From an uncultured Planktomarina sp. (GTDB lineage Bacteria; Pseudomonadota; Alphaproteobacteria; Rhodobacterales; Rhodobacteraceae), in NCBI GenBank assembly GCA_905181815.1, contig CAJIZA010000003.1, positions 186,001 to 250,000 of the forward strand: 64,000 bases of DNA, read 5' to 3'. The notes below the pieces were generated by a model. That model ran no database searches, was not told where the DNA came from, and was given only the letters and a program-made list of their open reading frames with translations. The translations under genes were made by a program, and so were the position numbers. Positions 1-8,515 of the stretch are shown here, piece after piece (position 1 is the first letter of the stretch; each line of letters opens with the position of its first letter).

Positions 1-386
1 TCATCCCCGGTAGCCAGAAGAGCATTCGTGATATCTTTGGCGTCGGCGGGCTTGGATAGATAATCCGTCGCGCCAATCTTCACAGCCGCAACTGCCGTCG
101 CAATCGCCCCATAGCCTGTCAAAACCACAACCCGGCAATCGGGACGTTTCGCGCGCAGCACTTCCACAACATCCAGACCGTTGCCATCTTCCAGCCGCAA
201 ATCCACGACCGCAAATGCCGGAGGGCGCGCTGTGGCGATCGCCCGACCTGCGGCCACTGAACCGGCTTGCTCAACCGAAAATCCGCGTTTTTCCATCGCT
301 TTCGCCAAACGCTTTAGAAACGGCTCATCATCATCTACCAAAAGCAAAGATTTATCTTCACCAATGTCCAGCGGCTCATTTGCCAT
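1..386 (-). CDS. regA: Redox response regulator RegA/PrrA/ActR (C-terminus outside window)
   Basis: Reading the minus strand from ATG at 386-384 gives about 128 residues of a receiver domain: LLVDDDEP near residue 16, phospho-acceptor Asp in VVDLRLEDGNG, and VVLTGYG and YLSKPADA at the Thr and Lys switch positions. RegA is the response regulator of the RegB/RegA redox system, controlling photosynthesis, respiration, carbon and nitrogen fixation genes in Rhodobacterales. The C-terminal Fis-type helix-turn-helix lies beyond base 1. A GGAAGGA ribosome site precedes the ATG by about 7 nt. The gene is downstream of senC on the same strand and regB diverges beyond, the classical regA-senC/regB layout. 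Confidence 0.93.
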   Translation of the reverse strand, partial: MANEPLDIGEDKSLLLVDDDEPFLKRLAKAMEKRGFSVEQAGSVAAGRAIATARPPAFAVVDLRLEDGNGLDVVEVLRAKRPDCRVVVLTGYGAIATAVAAVKIGATDYLSKPADAKDITNALLATGD

Positions 387-442
387 GATCTGATCCTTCC
401 GATTTTCTCTACGTTAACAAGATGGTTCGATTATGGCTAGTA

Positions 443-1066
443 TCAAGAGGCCCTCAAAACACAGGCCAAGCGATCCGCAACCACCTCTGGGAGAAGATCA
501 CTGCGCAAGAAGTCAACAAAGCCGACATCTGGAACCATAAAATAAGAAAAGCTTGAGTGGTCCATAAGGTAATAGTCCTCATCTTCGCTCGGTTGTTTAC
601 GGTAATAAACTTTATAAGCCCGGGCAGCTTTCGCAATCTGCTCTGCGGTGCCGGTTAAACCCACCATTTCGGGATGGTTATTGGCAACAAAATCCGCCAA
701 ATAGTCTACCGTATCCCGCGCTGGATCAATTGTGATAAACACTGGCTTTACCGTAAGGCCCGCATCCGCCAAAATTTCGACCGCCACCACATTGCGCGCC
801 ACATCCATGGGGCAGACGTCCGGACAGAAAGTGTAACCAAAATAAACCAAAGCGGGTTGATCGAGCACCTGGGCATCCGTCACCATTTGCCCCCTATGAT
901 CCATGAGCTCAAACGGCCCACCAATATTGCCACCCGCAACAGAGCCTTCAATACAATCCTCAAATCGCTGTGCAGGCAACATGATCTGGGTCATCGCAAG
1001 GGTCACCGCCAGCGTCACAACAACCGCGGCACCAGCAAAGGCTGCGAATTTCGTCACTGACATCAT
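443..1066 (-). CDS. senC: SCO1/SenC/PrrC copper chaperone
   Basis: This 207-residue protein has an N-terminal membrane anchor (about residues 5-27), then a thioredoxin-like SCO domain with the copper motif FCPDVCP (Cys81, Cys85) and the distal ligand His170 in MDHSS. SCO proteins deliver copper to the CuA site of cytochrome oxidase at the periplasmic face; PrrC is also linked to redox signalling through RegB. It lies between regA and the divergent regB with a 78-bp gap that probably holds both promoters. The start could be the first ATG (1066) or the second (1063), which is better spaced from an AGGGGG ribosome site. Confidence 0.95.
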   Translation of the reverse strand: MMSVTKFAAFAGAAVVVTLAVTLAMTQIMLPAQRFEDCIEGSVAGGNIGGPFELMDHRGQMVTDAQVLDQPALVYFGYTFCPDVCPMDVARNVVAVEILADAGLTVKPVFITIDPARDTVDYLADFVANNHPEMVGLTGTAEQIAKAARAYKVYYRKQPSEDEDYYLMDHSSFSYFMVPDVGFVDFLRSDLLPEVVADRLACVLRAS

Positions 1067-1144
1067 GGCCCCCTTATGGTTTATACAATACTCCTATGAC
1101 ATATCTTATAAAGATGCAGCCTCAGATCGTCACAGGAACATAAA

Positions 1145-2512
1145 ATGTCACAGTCCAGAATCGGCTATATTGACCAAAATGCGCGCAGCAATTGGATGCG
1201 CTTGCGTACGCTTGTGACCGTGCGTTGGGTGGCAATCACCGGGCAAATATTAGCACTGGCTGTTGGGCAAGAGCTTTATGGCCTCTCTTTGCCGCTAGGC
1301 CCCTGCGCTGCGGTGATTGGCCTATCAATCATTGCCAATATTTTTGCGGGTCTCATCTTCCCCGACAATCGCCGCCTGTCTGAAGCTGGAACGGTTTTCA
1401 CCCTGCTCTTCGACACGCTGCAACTGTCCTTGCTCCTGGCTTTCACCGGGGGACTCAACAACCCATTTGCCCTGCTAATTTTGGCTCCAGTCACAATCGC
1501 CGCCACAGTGCTTCCCACCCGCTCAACACTTCTTTTAGCCTCTTGTGCAGTGGCCATGACCACCGCCGTCGCTTTAGTTCACCTGCCCCTGCGCACTGCG
1601 GATGGGGGGGTACTTGAAATGCCATTGGTTTTTGTATTCGGCTTTTGGGTGGCTATTGTCACAGGCATCATCTTTATCTCGATCTATACCCGTCGCGTGA
1701 CCACTGAAATGACCTCGATGTCAGAGGCGCTTTTGGCGACGCAAATGGCCTTGGCGCGGGAGCAAAAACTGACCGACCTCGGCGGCGTTGTGGCAGCCAC
1801 GGCCCATGAATTGGGCACACCCCTCGCAACGATAAAATTGGTCAGTGCAGAATTGATGGACGAATTGAAAGATACAGAACCCCTACATGCCGACGCCCAG
1901 CTTATCAAAGAACAAGCCGAACGATGTGGCACAATCCTCCGCTCCATGGGGCGCGCTGGAAAAGAAGATCTGCACCTGCGCACCACATTGTGGTCCGCTC
2001 TTGTGCGAGAAGCAGCGGAGCCGCACCTTGACCGCGGTAAAACCGTCACTTTCGCTTTTGAAGCCAATCAGGAAACCGATCCCGATCAACCGCTCACCTT
2101 CCGCAAGCCCGAGGTGATCCACGGCTTACGCAATTTAATTCAAAACGCGGTTGATTTTTCCCAATCCGAAGTGCGGGTGGATATTCGCTGGAACAAAGAC
2201 ACTTTGGTCGTGTCAATTTCCGACGATGGGCGTGGATATGCACCGCAAGTCATCAATCGCATCGGCGATCCCTTTGTCCGCCGCCGCAATCGATTCTCTG
2301 CGGAGGGCGCCCGCCCCGGATATGATGGCATGGGGCTTGGACTGTTCATCGCAAAAACCCTACTCGAAAGATCTGGCGCACAGCTGGAGTTTTCCAACGG
2401 AACTCGGAAAGATCCCCTTCGTGGTGCTATCGTGACCAGCTCTTGGCCACGCCACAAGCTGGAAGCCAAAGATGAGCCTGTTGGTAAAAACCAACAAATA
2501 AAAATTGGTTGA
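1145..2512 (+). CDS. regB: Redox sensor histidine kinase RegB/PrrB
   Basis: The 455-residue protein has about six membrane helices (residues 25-182) with the quinone-binding heptad GGLNNPF at 102-108, then the H-box ATAHELGTPLATI with phospho-accepting His221, the redox-active cysteine position in ERCGTIL (Cys261), and the ATPase N, G1 and G2 boxes (RNLIQNAV, SDDGRGY, GMGLGLF). RegB autophosphorylates under reducing conditions and passes phosphate to RegA; cysteine oxidation and ubiquinone binding inhibit it. All known sensing residues are present, so the kinase looks functional. The ATG at 1145 follows an AGGA site and diverges from senC. Confidence 0.96.
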   Translation: MSQSRIGYIDQNARSNWMRLRTLVTVRWVAITGQILALAVGQELYGLSLPLGPCAAVIGLSIIANIFAGLIFPDNRRLSEAGTVFTLLFDTLQLSLLLAFTGGLNNPFALLILAPVTIAATVLPTRSTLLLASCAVAMTTAVALVHLPLRTADGGVLEMPLVFVFGFWVAIVTGIIFISIYTRRVTTEMTSMSEALLATQMALAREQKLTDLGGVVAATAHELGTPLATIKLVSAELMDELKDTEPLHADAQLIKEQAERCGTILRSMGRAGKEDLHLRTTLWSALVREAAEPHLDRGKTVTFAFEANQETDPDQPLTFRKPEVIHGLRNLIQNAVDFSQSEVRVDIRWNKDTLVVSISDDGRGYAPQVINRIGDPFVRRRNRFSAEGARPGYDGMGLGLFIAKTLLERSGAQLEFSNGTRKDPLRGAIVTSSWPRHKLEAKDEPVGKNQQIKIG

Positions 2513-2568
2513 GCGATTAATTCGGTATTAAGACCCCTGCGCAACACTGCACCCAAAAGGGTCTTGAT

Positions 2569-3801
2569 GTGTTGGGAATCGTGCAACAAAATTTGTTGAT
2601 CTCGGGCTTGGTGTTTCTTGCAACGCTGATAGCCTTGTCTTCGAGATGTGCCTTGCTGCGCAAGAACCTGAGCGAAGCAGCCCGGACTCTGCGGGCCGAC
2701 CATTCGCATCGAAGCACCGGCCAAACTGCCGGGAATTCATATGACCACAGGCCGAATGCAGCTGAGCTGCATCCATATCCCATCTGGATTACCAGCCATG
2801 ACCGGCACGTCACATGGAGCAATAAAGCGTTTAAGAAGAGCGAACCAGATTTCGCAGCCACCTGCAAACATTGGCTTTCAATCGGCCAAACCGATGGTCG
2901 GATACAAGCACACAGCGGTGCGGGACAGATCTCTTGGTACGATATTACCGCCCAGCTGCAAGATCATGAAACCCTTTGGTTCGCCAGCCCCGTCGATGGC
3001 GAGGTCCGCGCTGAGGCATCACGTCGCGAATTCATACAAACCATGTCAAAGACCTTTGCCCAGCTTTCAACCGGCTTGGCCATTTTTGACCGCAAGCGCG
3101 CGCTCATCCATTTTAACCCCGCACTTTTGGATATCATGGGTTTGGATTTTGAAGCTCTCAGTTTAAAGCCCGATTTGGCCAGTTTCCTTGACACGCTCCG
3201 TACCAAAGGGTTTTTGCCCGAACCCAAGGATTACGGCGATTGGCGCGACCAACTTGCCAGACTCGAAACCGCCGCGGAAAAAGGCAGCTATCGTGACGTC
3301 TGGGAACCAAGAGACGGGGTCACCTATCGCGTTACGGGAAAACCCCATCCGGACGGGGCCATCGCTTTTTTGCTTGAAGACATCAGCGCCGAAACCGCCC
3401 ACGCCCGCGAAGCCCGCGCTGAGCTCTGCCTTTTGGAAAACGCGCTCAATATGGTCACAGCTCCCCTCGTAATTTTTGATGGGCTTGGCGCCTACTTGCG
3501 CTCAAACTCTGCATTTCAATCTATCTGGCCCGAAATTGCGCAAAAAAACAGCACTGAAAAATCCCTTTCGGGGTGCCTTCAGCTTTGGCAAAAACAGTTG
3601 TTGCCACATGACGCCTGGAACAAAATGCGCGGAAAAGTCTTGAACCGTGGCGATCGAAAATGTTGGAATGCTGTTTTATCCTCAAAAAAGGGTCAGCCAT
3701 TCGCCTTGCAATGTACCCCACTGGCCAATCGTCACACGTTGATTGAGCTTGGCCCAGACAATCAACCTGCGAGCGTCACTCATCAGAAATCGGTGGCCTA
3801 A
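2569..3801 (+). CDS. PAS-domain protein with N-terminal membrane anchor, no kinase domain
   Basis: This 410-residue protein starts with a single hydrophobic helix (about residues 6-24) and a basic stretch. It contains a PAS-like domain around residues 155-270 (STGLAIFDRKRALIHFNP is typical PAS_7 sequence) and a weaker PAS-like segment near 290-400 (APLVIFDGLGAYLRSNSAF). There is no dimerisation-histidine or ATPase domain, so it is not a complete kinase. The GTG start at 2569 has an AAGGG site 8 nt upstream. Homologues are found after regB in related Rhodobacterales, usually followed by tsaE. The ligand is unknown; a redox or metabolite sensor is possible but unproved. Confidence 0.75.
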   Translation: MLGIVQQNLLISGLVFLATLIALSSRCALLRKNLSEAARTLRADHSHRSTGQTAGNSYDHRPNAAELHPYPIWITSHDRHVTWSNKAFKKSEPDFAATCKHWLSIGQTDGRIQAHSGAGQISWYDITAQLQDHETLWFASPVDGEVRAEASRREFIQTMSKTFAQLSTGLAIFDRKRALIHFNPALLDIMGLDFEALSLKPDLASFLDTLRTKGFLPEPKDYGDWRDQLARLETAAEKGSYRDVWEPRDGVTYRVTGKPHPDGAIAFLLEDISAETAHAREARAELCLLENALNMVTAPLVIFDGLGAYLRSNSAFQSIWPEIAQKNSTEKSLSGCLQLWQKQLLPHDAWNKMRGKVLNRGDRKCWNAVLSSKKGQPFALQCTPLANRHTLIELGPDNQPASVTHQKSVA

Positions 3802-3842
3802 TTTTCGCTTGCAGCATCGGGTGCCCGCCGTATTGTACCCCC

Positions 3843-3950
3843 ATGCACGCCCCGCCCCTGTCTTCCCAACCCAACGTCACGCACAATGGCTCGATCGCGA
3901 ACTCTGTTGGCCAACAGCGTAAAGCCGCAGGGACGGAGACGTTGGCATGA
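3843..3950 (+). pseudogene. 35-codon frame, possible N-terminal remnant of tsaE
   Basis: Only about 145 bp separate the PAS gene from amgK, where relatives typically carry tsaE (ATPase of the t6A tRNA-modification complex). A short frame from ATG 3843 ends in an ATGA overlap with amgK. Its stretch GSIANSVGQQRKAAGTETLA resembles the start of TsaE proteins (leucine/alanine-rich helix, then a KAGD-like turn), but the P-loop and everything after are gone. I read it as the stump left by an internal deletion. The resemblance is short and could be chance, and TsaE is normally essential, so a second copy elsewhere would be needed. Confidence 0.3.
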
Positions 3951-4942
3951 ATCGCAGCGCCGATATTGACGCCTTCCTACAAGCCGCCGGTTGGGACATG
4001 GCACAGCGCGCGCCATTAGCGGGAGATGCTGGCAATCGAAAATATGAACGTTTGATCCACCCCAAAAAGGGCCCAACCATATTAATGGATGCCGACCCAA
4101 TCAGCGGCGAAGATATCCAGCCCTTTCTTAATATTGCCGCGCATCTGAAAGGATGTGACCTATCTGCGCCTGAGATTTATGCCGCGAACCACTCTCTTGG
4201 GCTGATCCTTTTGGAGGATTTCGGCGATCAGCTACTTTTTGATGTCGCCAACACCACCCCTGAGCTCGAATACCCGCTCTACCAACTGTGCCTCGACGCT
4301 CTGGCCCAGTTGCACCAAAAGCCGCCACCGCCGAAGGTCGGATCCTATTTTCCGCAAGCTATGGCGCAGGCTGCTGAGATTACCCTGCAATGGTATTGCA
4401 GCCCAGACATCGCGGCAGCCGTTGCAACGGAGCTGCGCCAACACTTGGACAGCCTCGACTGGACACATCCCGTTCTCGTCCTGCGCGACTACCATGCGCA
4501 AAATGTCGTCTACCGACCTGAGCAATCCGGACTGGCGCAAATTGGGCTCTTGGACTTTCAAGACGCCGAACTCGGCCACCCGCTGTATGACGCCGCTTCG
4601 CTCATCCACGACGCCCGCCGCAGCTTACATCCCGATGTTGAGCGGCGGCTCAAGGATAAGCTGGACCAAACCTACGCCGGCTCAGATGATTTTCACCGTG
4701 CGTTGTCCACCCTGAGCGCCCAGCGCAACCTCAGAGTTCTTGCCCTATTCGCGAGGCTGTGTCTCAGAGATGGCAAGCCCGGATACCTTGAATTGATGCC
4801 ACATGTTTGGAACAATCTTTGGCGTGATTTATCCCACCCCGATCTGTCCGATCTGTTCCAGCTCTGCCAATCCCTTCCCGAACCCACGCCGGAACTACAA
4901 TCAGAATTGAGAGCAAAATGCGCCAGCCGCCCGATGAGCTGA
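3947..4942 (+). CDS. amgK: Aminoglycoside-phosphotransferase-fold sugar kinase, AmgK-like
   Basis: The 331-residue protein has the APH kinase fold: the catalytic loop RDYHAQN (180-186) and metal-binding DFQDAELGHP (203-212), with a Gly-rich N-lobe around residues 24-32. AmgK phosphorylates N-acetylmuramate/N-acetylglucosamine at the anomeric position in the cell-wall recycling route that bypasses de novo UDP-MurNAc synthesis. The next gene is a MurU-type nucleotidyltransferase that overlaps it by 25 nt, the partner of AmgK in that route, which supports the assignment. Start ATG 3947 overlaps a short upstream frame by ATGA. Confidence 0.85.
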   Translation: MNRSADIDAFLQAAGWDMAQRAPLAGDAGNRKYERLIHPKKGPTILMDADPISGEDIQPFLNIAAHLKGCDLSAPEIYAANHSLGLILLEDFGDQLLFDVANTTPELEYPLYQLCLDALAQLHQKPPPPKVGSYFPQAMAQAAEITLQWYCSPDIAAAVATELRQHLDSLDWTHPVLVLRDYHAQNVVYRPEQSGLAQIGLLDFQDAELGHPLYDAASLIHDARRSLHPDVERRLKDKLDQTYAGSDDFHRALSTLSAQRNLRVLALFARLCLRDGKPGYLELMPHVWNNLWRDLSHPDLSDLFQLCQSLPEPTPELQSELRAKCASRPMS

Positions 4943-5604
4943 TGCTATTTGCTGCCGGTTTTGGCAGTCGCATGCAGCCACTCACTGTTGATCTCCCCAA
5001 ACCACTGATCCCCGTGGCTGGAAAAAGCCTCCTTGATCGAACATTGACGCTTGCGACAGCGGGCGGAATCACGAAAACTGTGATCAACACCCATTATCTA
5101 GGCGATAAAATCGCAAACCATTTGGAAAATTACCCAGCTCAGGTTGTGCATGAACCCAATATCCTGGACACCGGCGGTGGGCTCAAAAATGCCAGTAAGT
5201 TCTTTAAGGGGCCAGCAATTTTTACCAGTAACAGCGATGCCATATGGTCTGGGCCCAATCCCTTTTCCTATTTATTTCAAAATTGGCGCGACGGCTGCGA
5301 TGCATTGCTCCTCTGTGCGCCCATAAGCCAAGTCAGCGGCCGCACAGGACCAGGAGATTTCTCCATTTCTCAAGACGGTGGGGTTACCCGGGTTGGGAAT
5401 TTTGTGTATCTCGGTGTACAGATTATTCGACTGGACACAGTGCAAAACGTTCGAGAAACACAATTTTCGCTCAATATCATTTGGGATGAATTAATAGCAA
5501 GAAACACTCTGCGCGCGTGCCTGTATCCGGGGCAATGGTGCGACATCGGCAGACCCGAAAATATTGCCCTCGGTGAAAAATTGCTGGGTACAAACCATGT
5601 TTGA
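4918..5604 (+). CDS. murU: MurNAc-1-phosphate uridylyltransferase, MurU-like
   Basis: This 228-residue nucleotidyltransferase carries the signature LFAAGFGSRMQPLT (10-23) followed by DLPKPLIPVAGK (25-36), which bind the nucleotide and the catalytic metal, and the GGGLKNA turn after ILDT. MurU makes UDP-MurNAc from MurNAc-1-phosphate and UTP, the step after AmgK in peptidoglycan recycling. It overlaps the end of amgK and its last codons overlap the addB start, so the three are probably co-transcribed. Other sugar-phosphate nucleotidyltransferases share the fold; the amgK neighbour decides the call. Confidence 0.85.
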   Translation: MRQPPDELMLFAAGFGSRMQPLTVDLPKPLIPVAGKSLLDRTLTLATAGGITKTVINTHYLGDKIANHLENYPAQVVHEPNILDTGGGLKNASKFFKGPAIFTSNSDAIWSGPNPFSYLFQNWRDGCDALLLCAPISQVSGRTGPGDFSISQDGGVTRVGNFVYLGVQIIRLDTVQNVRETQFSLNIIWDELIARNTLRACLYPGQWCDIGRPENIALGEKLLGTNHV

Positions 5605-8515
5605 TGATCGACCAAACTTTCGCGTTTTTGGCACCTATTCAGGTCAAGCCTTCCCAGACACATTGCTCGATGGGTTAACCACACGTCTGCAAGGGGGGCC
5701 TCCGGAGCACTGGGCGCGGGTTGAAGTCTATGTCAACACGCAACGCATGCAGAGGCGATTGGCTGAGTTGTTTTTGCAAGGTCCCGCGCGCTTGATGCCA
5801 AAGTTTACTTTGGTCACAGATTTGGCGCATGACCCACTTCTGACAGATCTTCCAATGCCAGTCCCAACTCTGAAGCGCAGGCTGGAAATTGCACAGCTGG
5901 TGCGCCTATTGATCCAACGCGTTGAGAGGCTTGCGCCAGCAAGCGCTGTCTTTGATTTGGCCAATAGCCTCGCAGGTTTGATGGATGAAATGCAAGGGGA
6001 AGGCATCGCACCCACTGTCATTGAAGGTCTCGACATTTCCGATTTCTCAGGCCATTGGGAGCGCGCACTACAATTTATCGCCATCGTGCAACGCTATTTT
6101 GAAGGCGGTGAAGCGCCAGATCAAGAAGCCCGCCAAAGGGCCAGCGTTTTGGCCCTTACTCTGAGTTGGCAAGAAAACCCGCCAGACCATCCGATCTTAC
6201 TGGCCGGCTCAACCGGATCCCGCGGCACAACTTTTCATCTGATGAAAGCGGTCGCAGGTTTGCCGCAAGGTGCCGTGATTTTGCCAGGATTTGATTTTGA
6301 CATGCCGCCCCGGGTTTGGGCCGAGCTGTCAGATCCGAAAACCAGCGAAGACCATCCACAATATCGATTTTCGCGCTTGCTGAATGCATTGGATCTTACA
6401 CCGGATCAAGTCACCCCCTGGACCGAAGCGGCACCGCAGGCGGCGGCTCGCAATCGGTTGGTATCCTTAGCTTTGCGCCCAGCGCCAGTGACCCATCACT
6501 GGCGGCAGGAAGGGCCATATCTGACAGAGCTTGACCGAGCCACTCAGGATATCACCTGGCTGGAAGCGCCGAACCAAAGGGTCGAGGCAAAAGCCATTGC
6601 GCTGCAGCTGCGGCACGCCACAGAATTGGGGCAAACAGCTGCAGTGATAACCCCCGATCGTAATTTGACCCGGCGCATAGCAACAGCGCTGGCTGCATGG
6701 AATATCACCCCCGATGACAGCGCCGGAATTCCCTTGAACCTGACAGCGCCAGGTCGGTTTTTATTGCATGTCTTAGATCTGGCACAGCCACAGCTCACCT
6801 CTGAAACCCTATTGGTCTTGTTGAAACATCCGGTCACCCATTCTGGCGAAGGCCGTGGTCAACACCTACGCAACACCCGCGAGCTCGAGCTTTATCTACG
6901 CCGCCGCGGTCCGGCCTTCCTAACACCACAGGCCCTCTTAAAATGGGCTGAAGCCCAAGATCATTATCGCCCATGGGTAGATTGGATCAATGCCAACATC
7001 TTTAATCAATGGCCGGAGGGATCTCAGCCACTAGAGGATTGGATCGCGCATCACCGCAAGCTTGCAGAGCAATTGTCAGCGGGTCTCTTTGGGCAGGATG
7101 GCGAGCTGTGGGAACAAGCTCCCGGGCGCGACACGAAAACGGAGATCGAGAACCTTACAAAATACGCCCCAGCTGCGGGAGATGTTGAGCTCATCGATTA
7201 TAGTGCCATTTTGCGCGGTGTTTTGAACGCTGGACAAACCCGCGACCAAAATCATGTGCATTCCAATATCAGGATTTGGGGTACATTGGAGGCACGGGTG
7301 CAAAGCGCCGATCTGGTCATTCTTGCCGGATTAAATGACGGCACCTGGCCCGAGCCCCCAGCCCCAGATCCCTGGCTGAACCGCAGTTTGCGGTTGCAAG
7401 CGGGTCTGCTTTTGCCAGAACGCCGCATTGGTCTTTCAGCCCATGATTTTCAACAGGCCATTGGCGCCAAAACTGTTTGGCTTACGCGATCCTTAAGATC
7501 CGATGATGCGGAAACCGTACCCTCCCGCTGGCTCAATCGAATTGAAAACCTATTGAACGGGCTTGAAAAGCCAGGTGACGATACATGGATGGACCGCATG
7601 CGCGCCCGAGGCAAAGATTGGCTGGGGAAAGTCGAAGCCCTCGAGGAGCCACAAGACACTCCGCTGAGCACCAGACCTTCGGTCGCTCCGCCAGTGGCGT
7701 GCCGGCCTGAAAGTTTGGCGGTAACGGACATCAAGCACCTGATCCGTGACCCCTATGCAATCTATGCCAAACGCATTTTGAACCTAAAGCGCCTAGATCC
7801 GTTGACCAAATCGCCCGACGCCCCGCTGCGCGGGACGCTAATTCATGATCTTTTGGAAGCTTTTTTGCAGACTGGCCCCTGGGCCAGTGCAGAGGCCGCC
7901 AAAGCCACGCTCCTAGCCATGGCGGAAGACCGGTTTCAAATCGCCGTGCCCTGGCCCGCTGCACGCAGAATGTGGTTGGCCCGCGTGGTTCGATTTGCTG
8001 ACTGGTTTGTCACGCAAGAGCTGGTGCGCCAAGCCAGCAGCAGCATGACCAAAACGGAAATTAAGGGCGAAATTAACCTGCCTGAGCTCAATTTTACACT
8101 CAATGGCACGGCTGATCGAATTGACATTTTAAAAGATGGCACAGCCCATATCTACGACTACAAAACTGGCAAACCGCCAACGCCAGCACAACAATTACAT
8201 TTTGACAAACAGCTCCTGCTGGAAATTGAGATCCTGCGACGCGGTGGATTTCTTGGATTGGGACCACTCAAAGTGGCGGGGGCGACCTATATCGGCCTTG
8301 ATAATTCGCCCTGTGAACTGTCGGCTCCTATGGATGAGGCGGATGTGTGGTCAGATTTTTCCAAATTGATCCGCGCCTATCAATCTGCCGAACAGGGCTA
8401 TACCGCACGACGCGCAATGCTGGAAGCAGACGCTTCGTCCGATTATGACCACCTGGCCCGCTACGGTGAGTGGACCACCAACCAACGCGCCACAGTCATC
8501 AAGGTGTCAAAATGA
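5597..8515 (+). CDS. addB: Double-strand break repair protein AddB
   Basis: At 972 residues this is the usual length for alphaproteobacterial AddB. It has a degenerate superfamily-1 helicase body and a C-terminal RecB-family nuclease domain with LRGTLIHDLLEAF and the catalytic motif YDYKTGKPP near residue 850. AddB pairs with AddA to resect double-strand breaks and load RecA, the role of RecBCD in enterobacteria. The ATG at 5597 was preferred to one 33 bp upstream because it begins the conserved sequence (FDDRPNFRVFG) and has a GGG site in front. It ends in an ATGA overlap with addA. Confidence 0.95.
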   Translation: MFDDRPNFRVFGTYSGQAFPDTLLDGLTTRLQGGPPEHWARVEVYVNTQRMQRRLAELFLQGPARLMPKFTLVTDLAHDPLLTDLPMPVPTLKRRLEIAQLVRLLIQRVERLAPASAVFDLANSLAGLMDEMQGEGIAPTVIEGLDISDFSGHWERALQFIAIVQRYFEGGEAPDQEARQRASVLALTLSWQENPPDHPILLAGSTGSRGTTFHLMKAVAGLPQGAVILPGFDFDMPPRVWAELSDPKTSEDHPQYRFSRLLNALDLTPDQVTPWTEAAPQAAARNRLVSLALRPAPVTHHWRQEGPYLTELDRATQDITWLEAPNQRVEAKAIALQLRHATELGQTAAVITPDRNLTRRIATALAAWNITPDDSAGIPLNLTAPGRFLLHVLDLAQPQLTSETLLVLLKHPVTHSGEGRGQHLRNTRELELYLRRRGPAFLTPQALLKWAEAQDHYRPWVDWINANIFNQWPEGSQPLEDWIAHHRKLAEQLSAGLFGQDGELWEQAPGRDTKTEIENLTKYAPAAGDVELIDYSAILRGVLNAGQTRDQNHVHSNIRIWGTLEARVQSADLVILAGLNDGTWPEPPAPDPWLNRSLRLQAGLLLPERRIGLSAHDFQQAIGAKTVWLTRSLRSDDAETVPSRWLNRIENLLNGLEKPGDDTWMDRMRARGKDWLGKVEALEEPQDTPLSTRPSVAPPVACRPESLAVTDIKHLIRDPYAIYAKRILNLKRLDPLTKSPDAPLRGTLIHDLLEAFLQTGPWASAEAAKATLLAMAEDRFQIAVPWPAARRMWLARVVRFADWFVTQELVRQASSSMTKTEIKGEINLPELNFTLNGTADRIDILKDGTAHIYDYKTGKPPTPAQQLHFDKQLLLEIEILRRGGFLGLGPLKVAGATYIGLDNSPCELSAPMDEADVWSDFSKLIRAYQSAEQGYTARRAMLEADASSDYDHLARYGEWTTNQRATVIKVSK

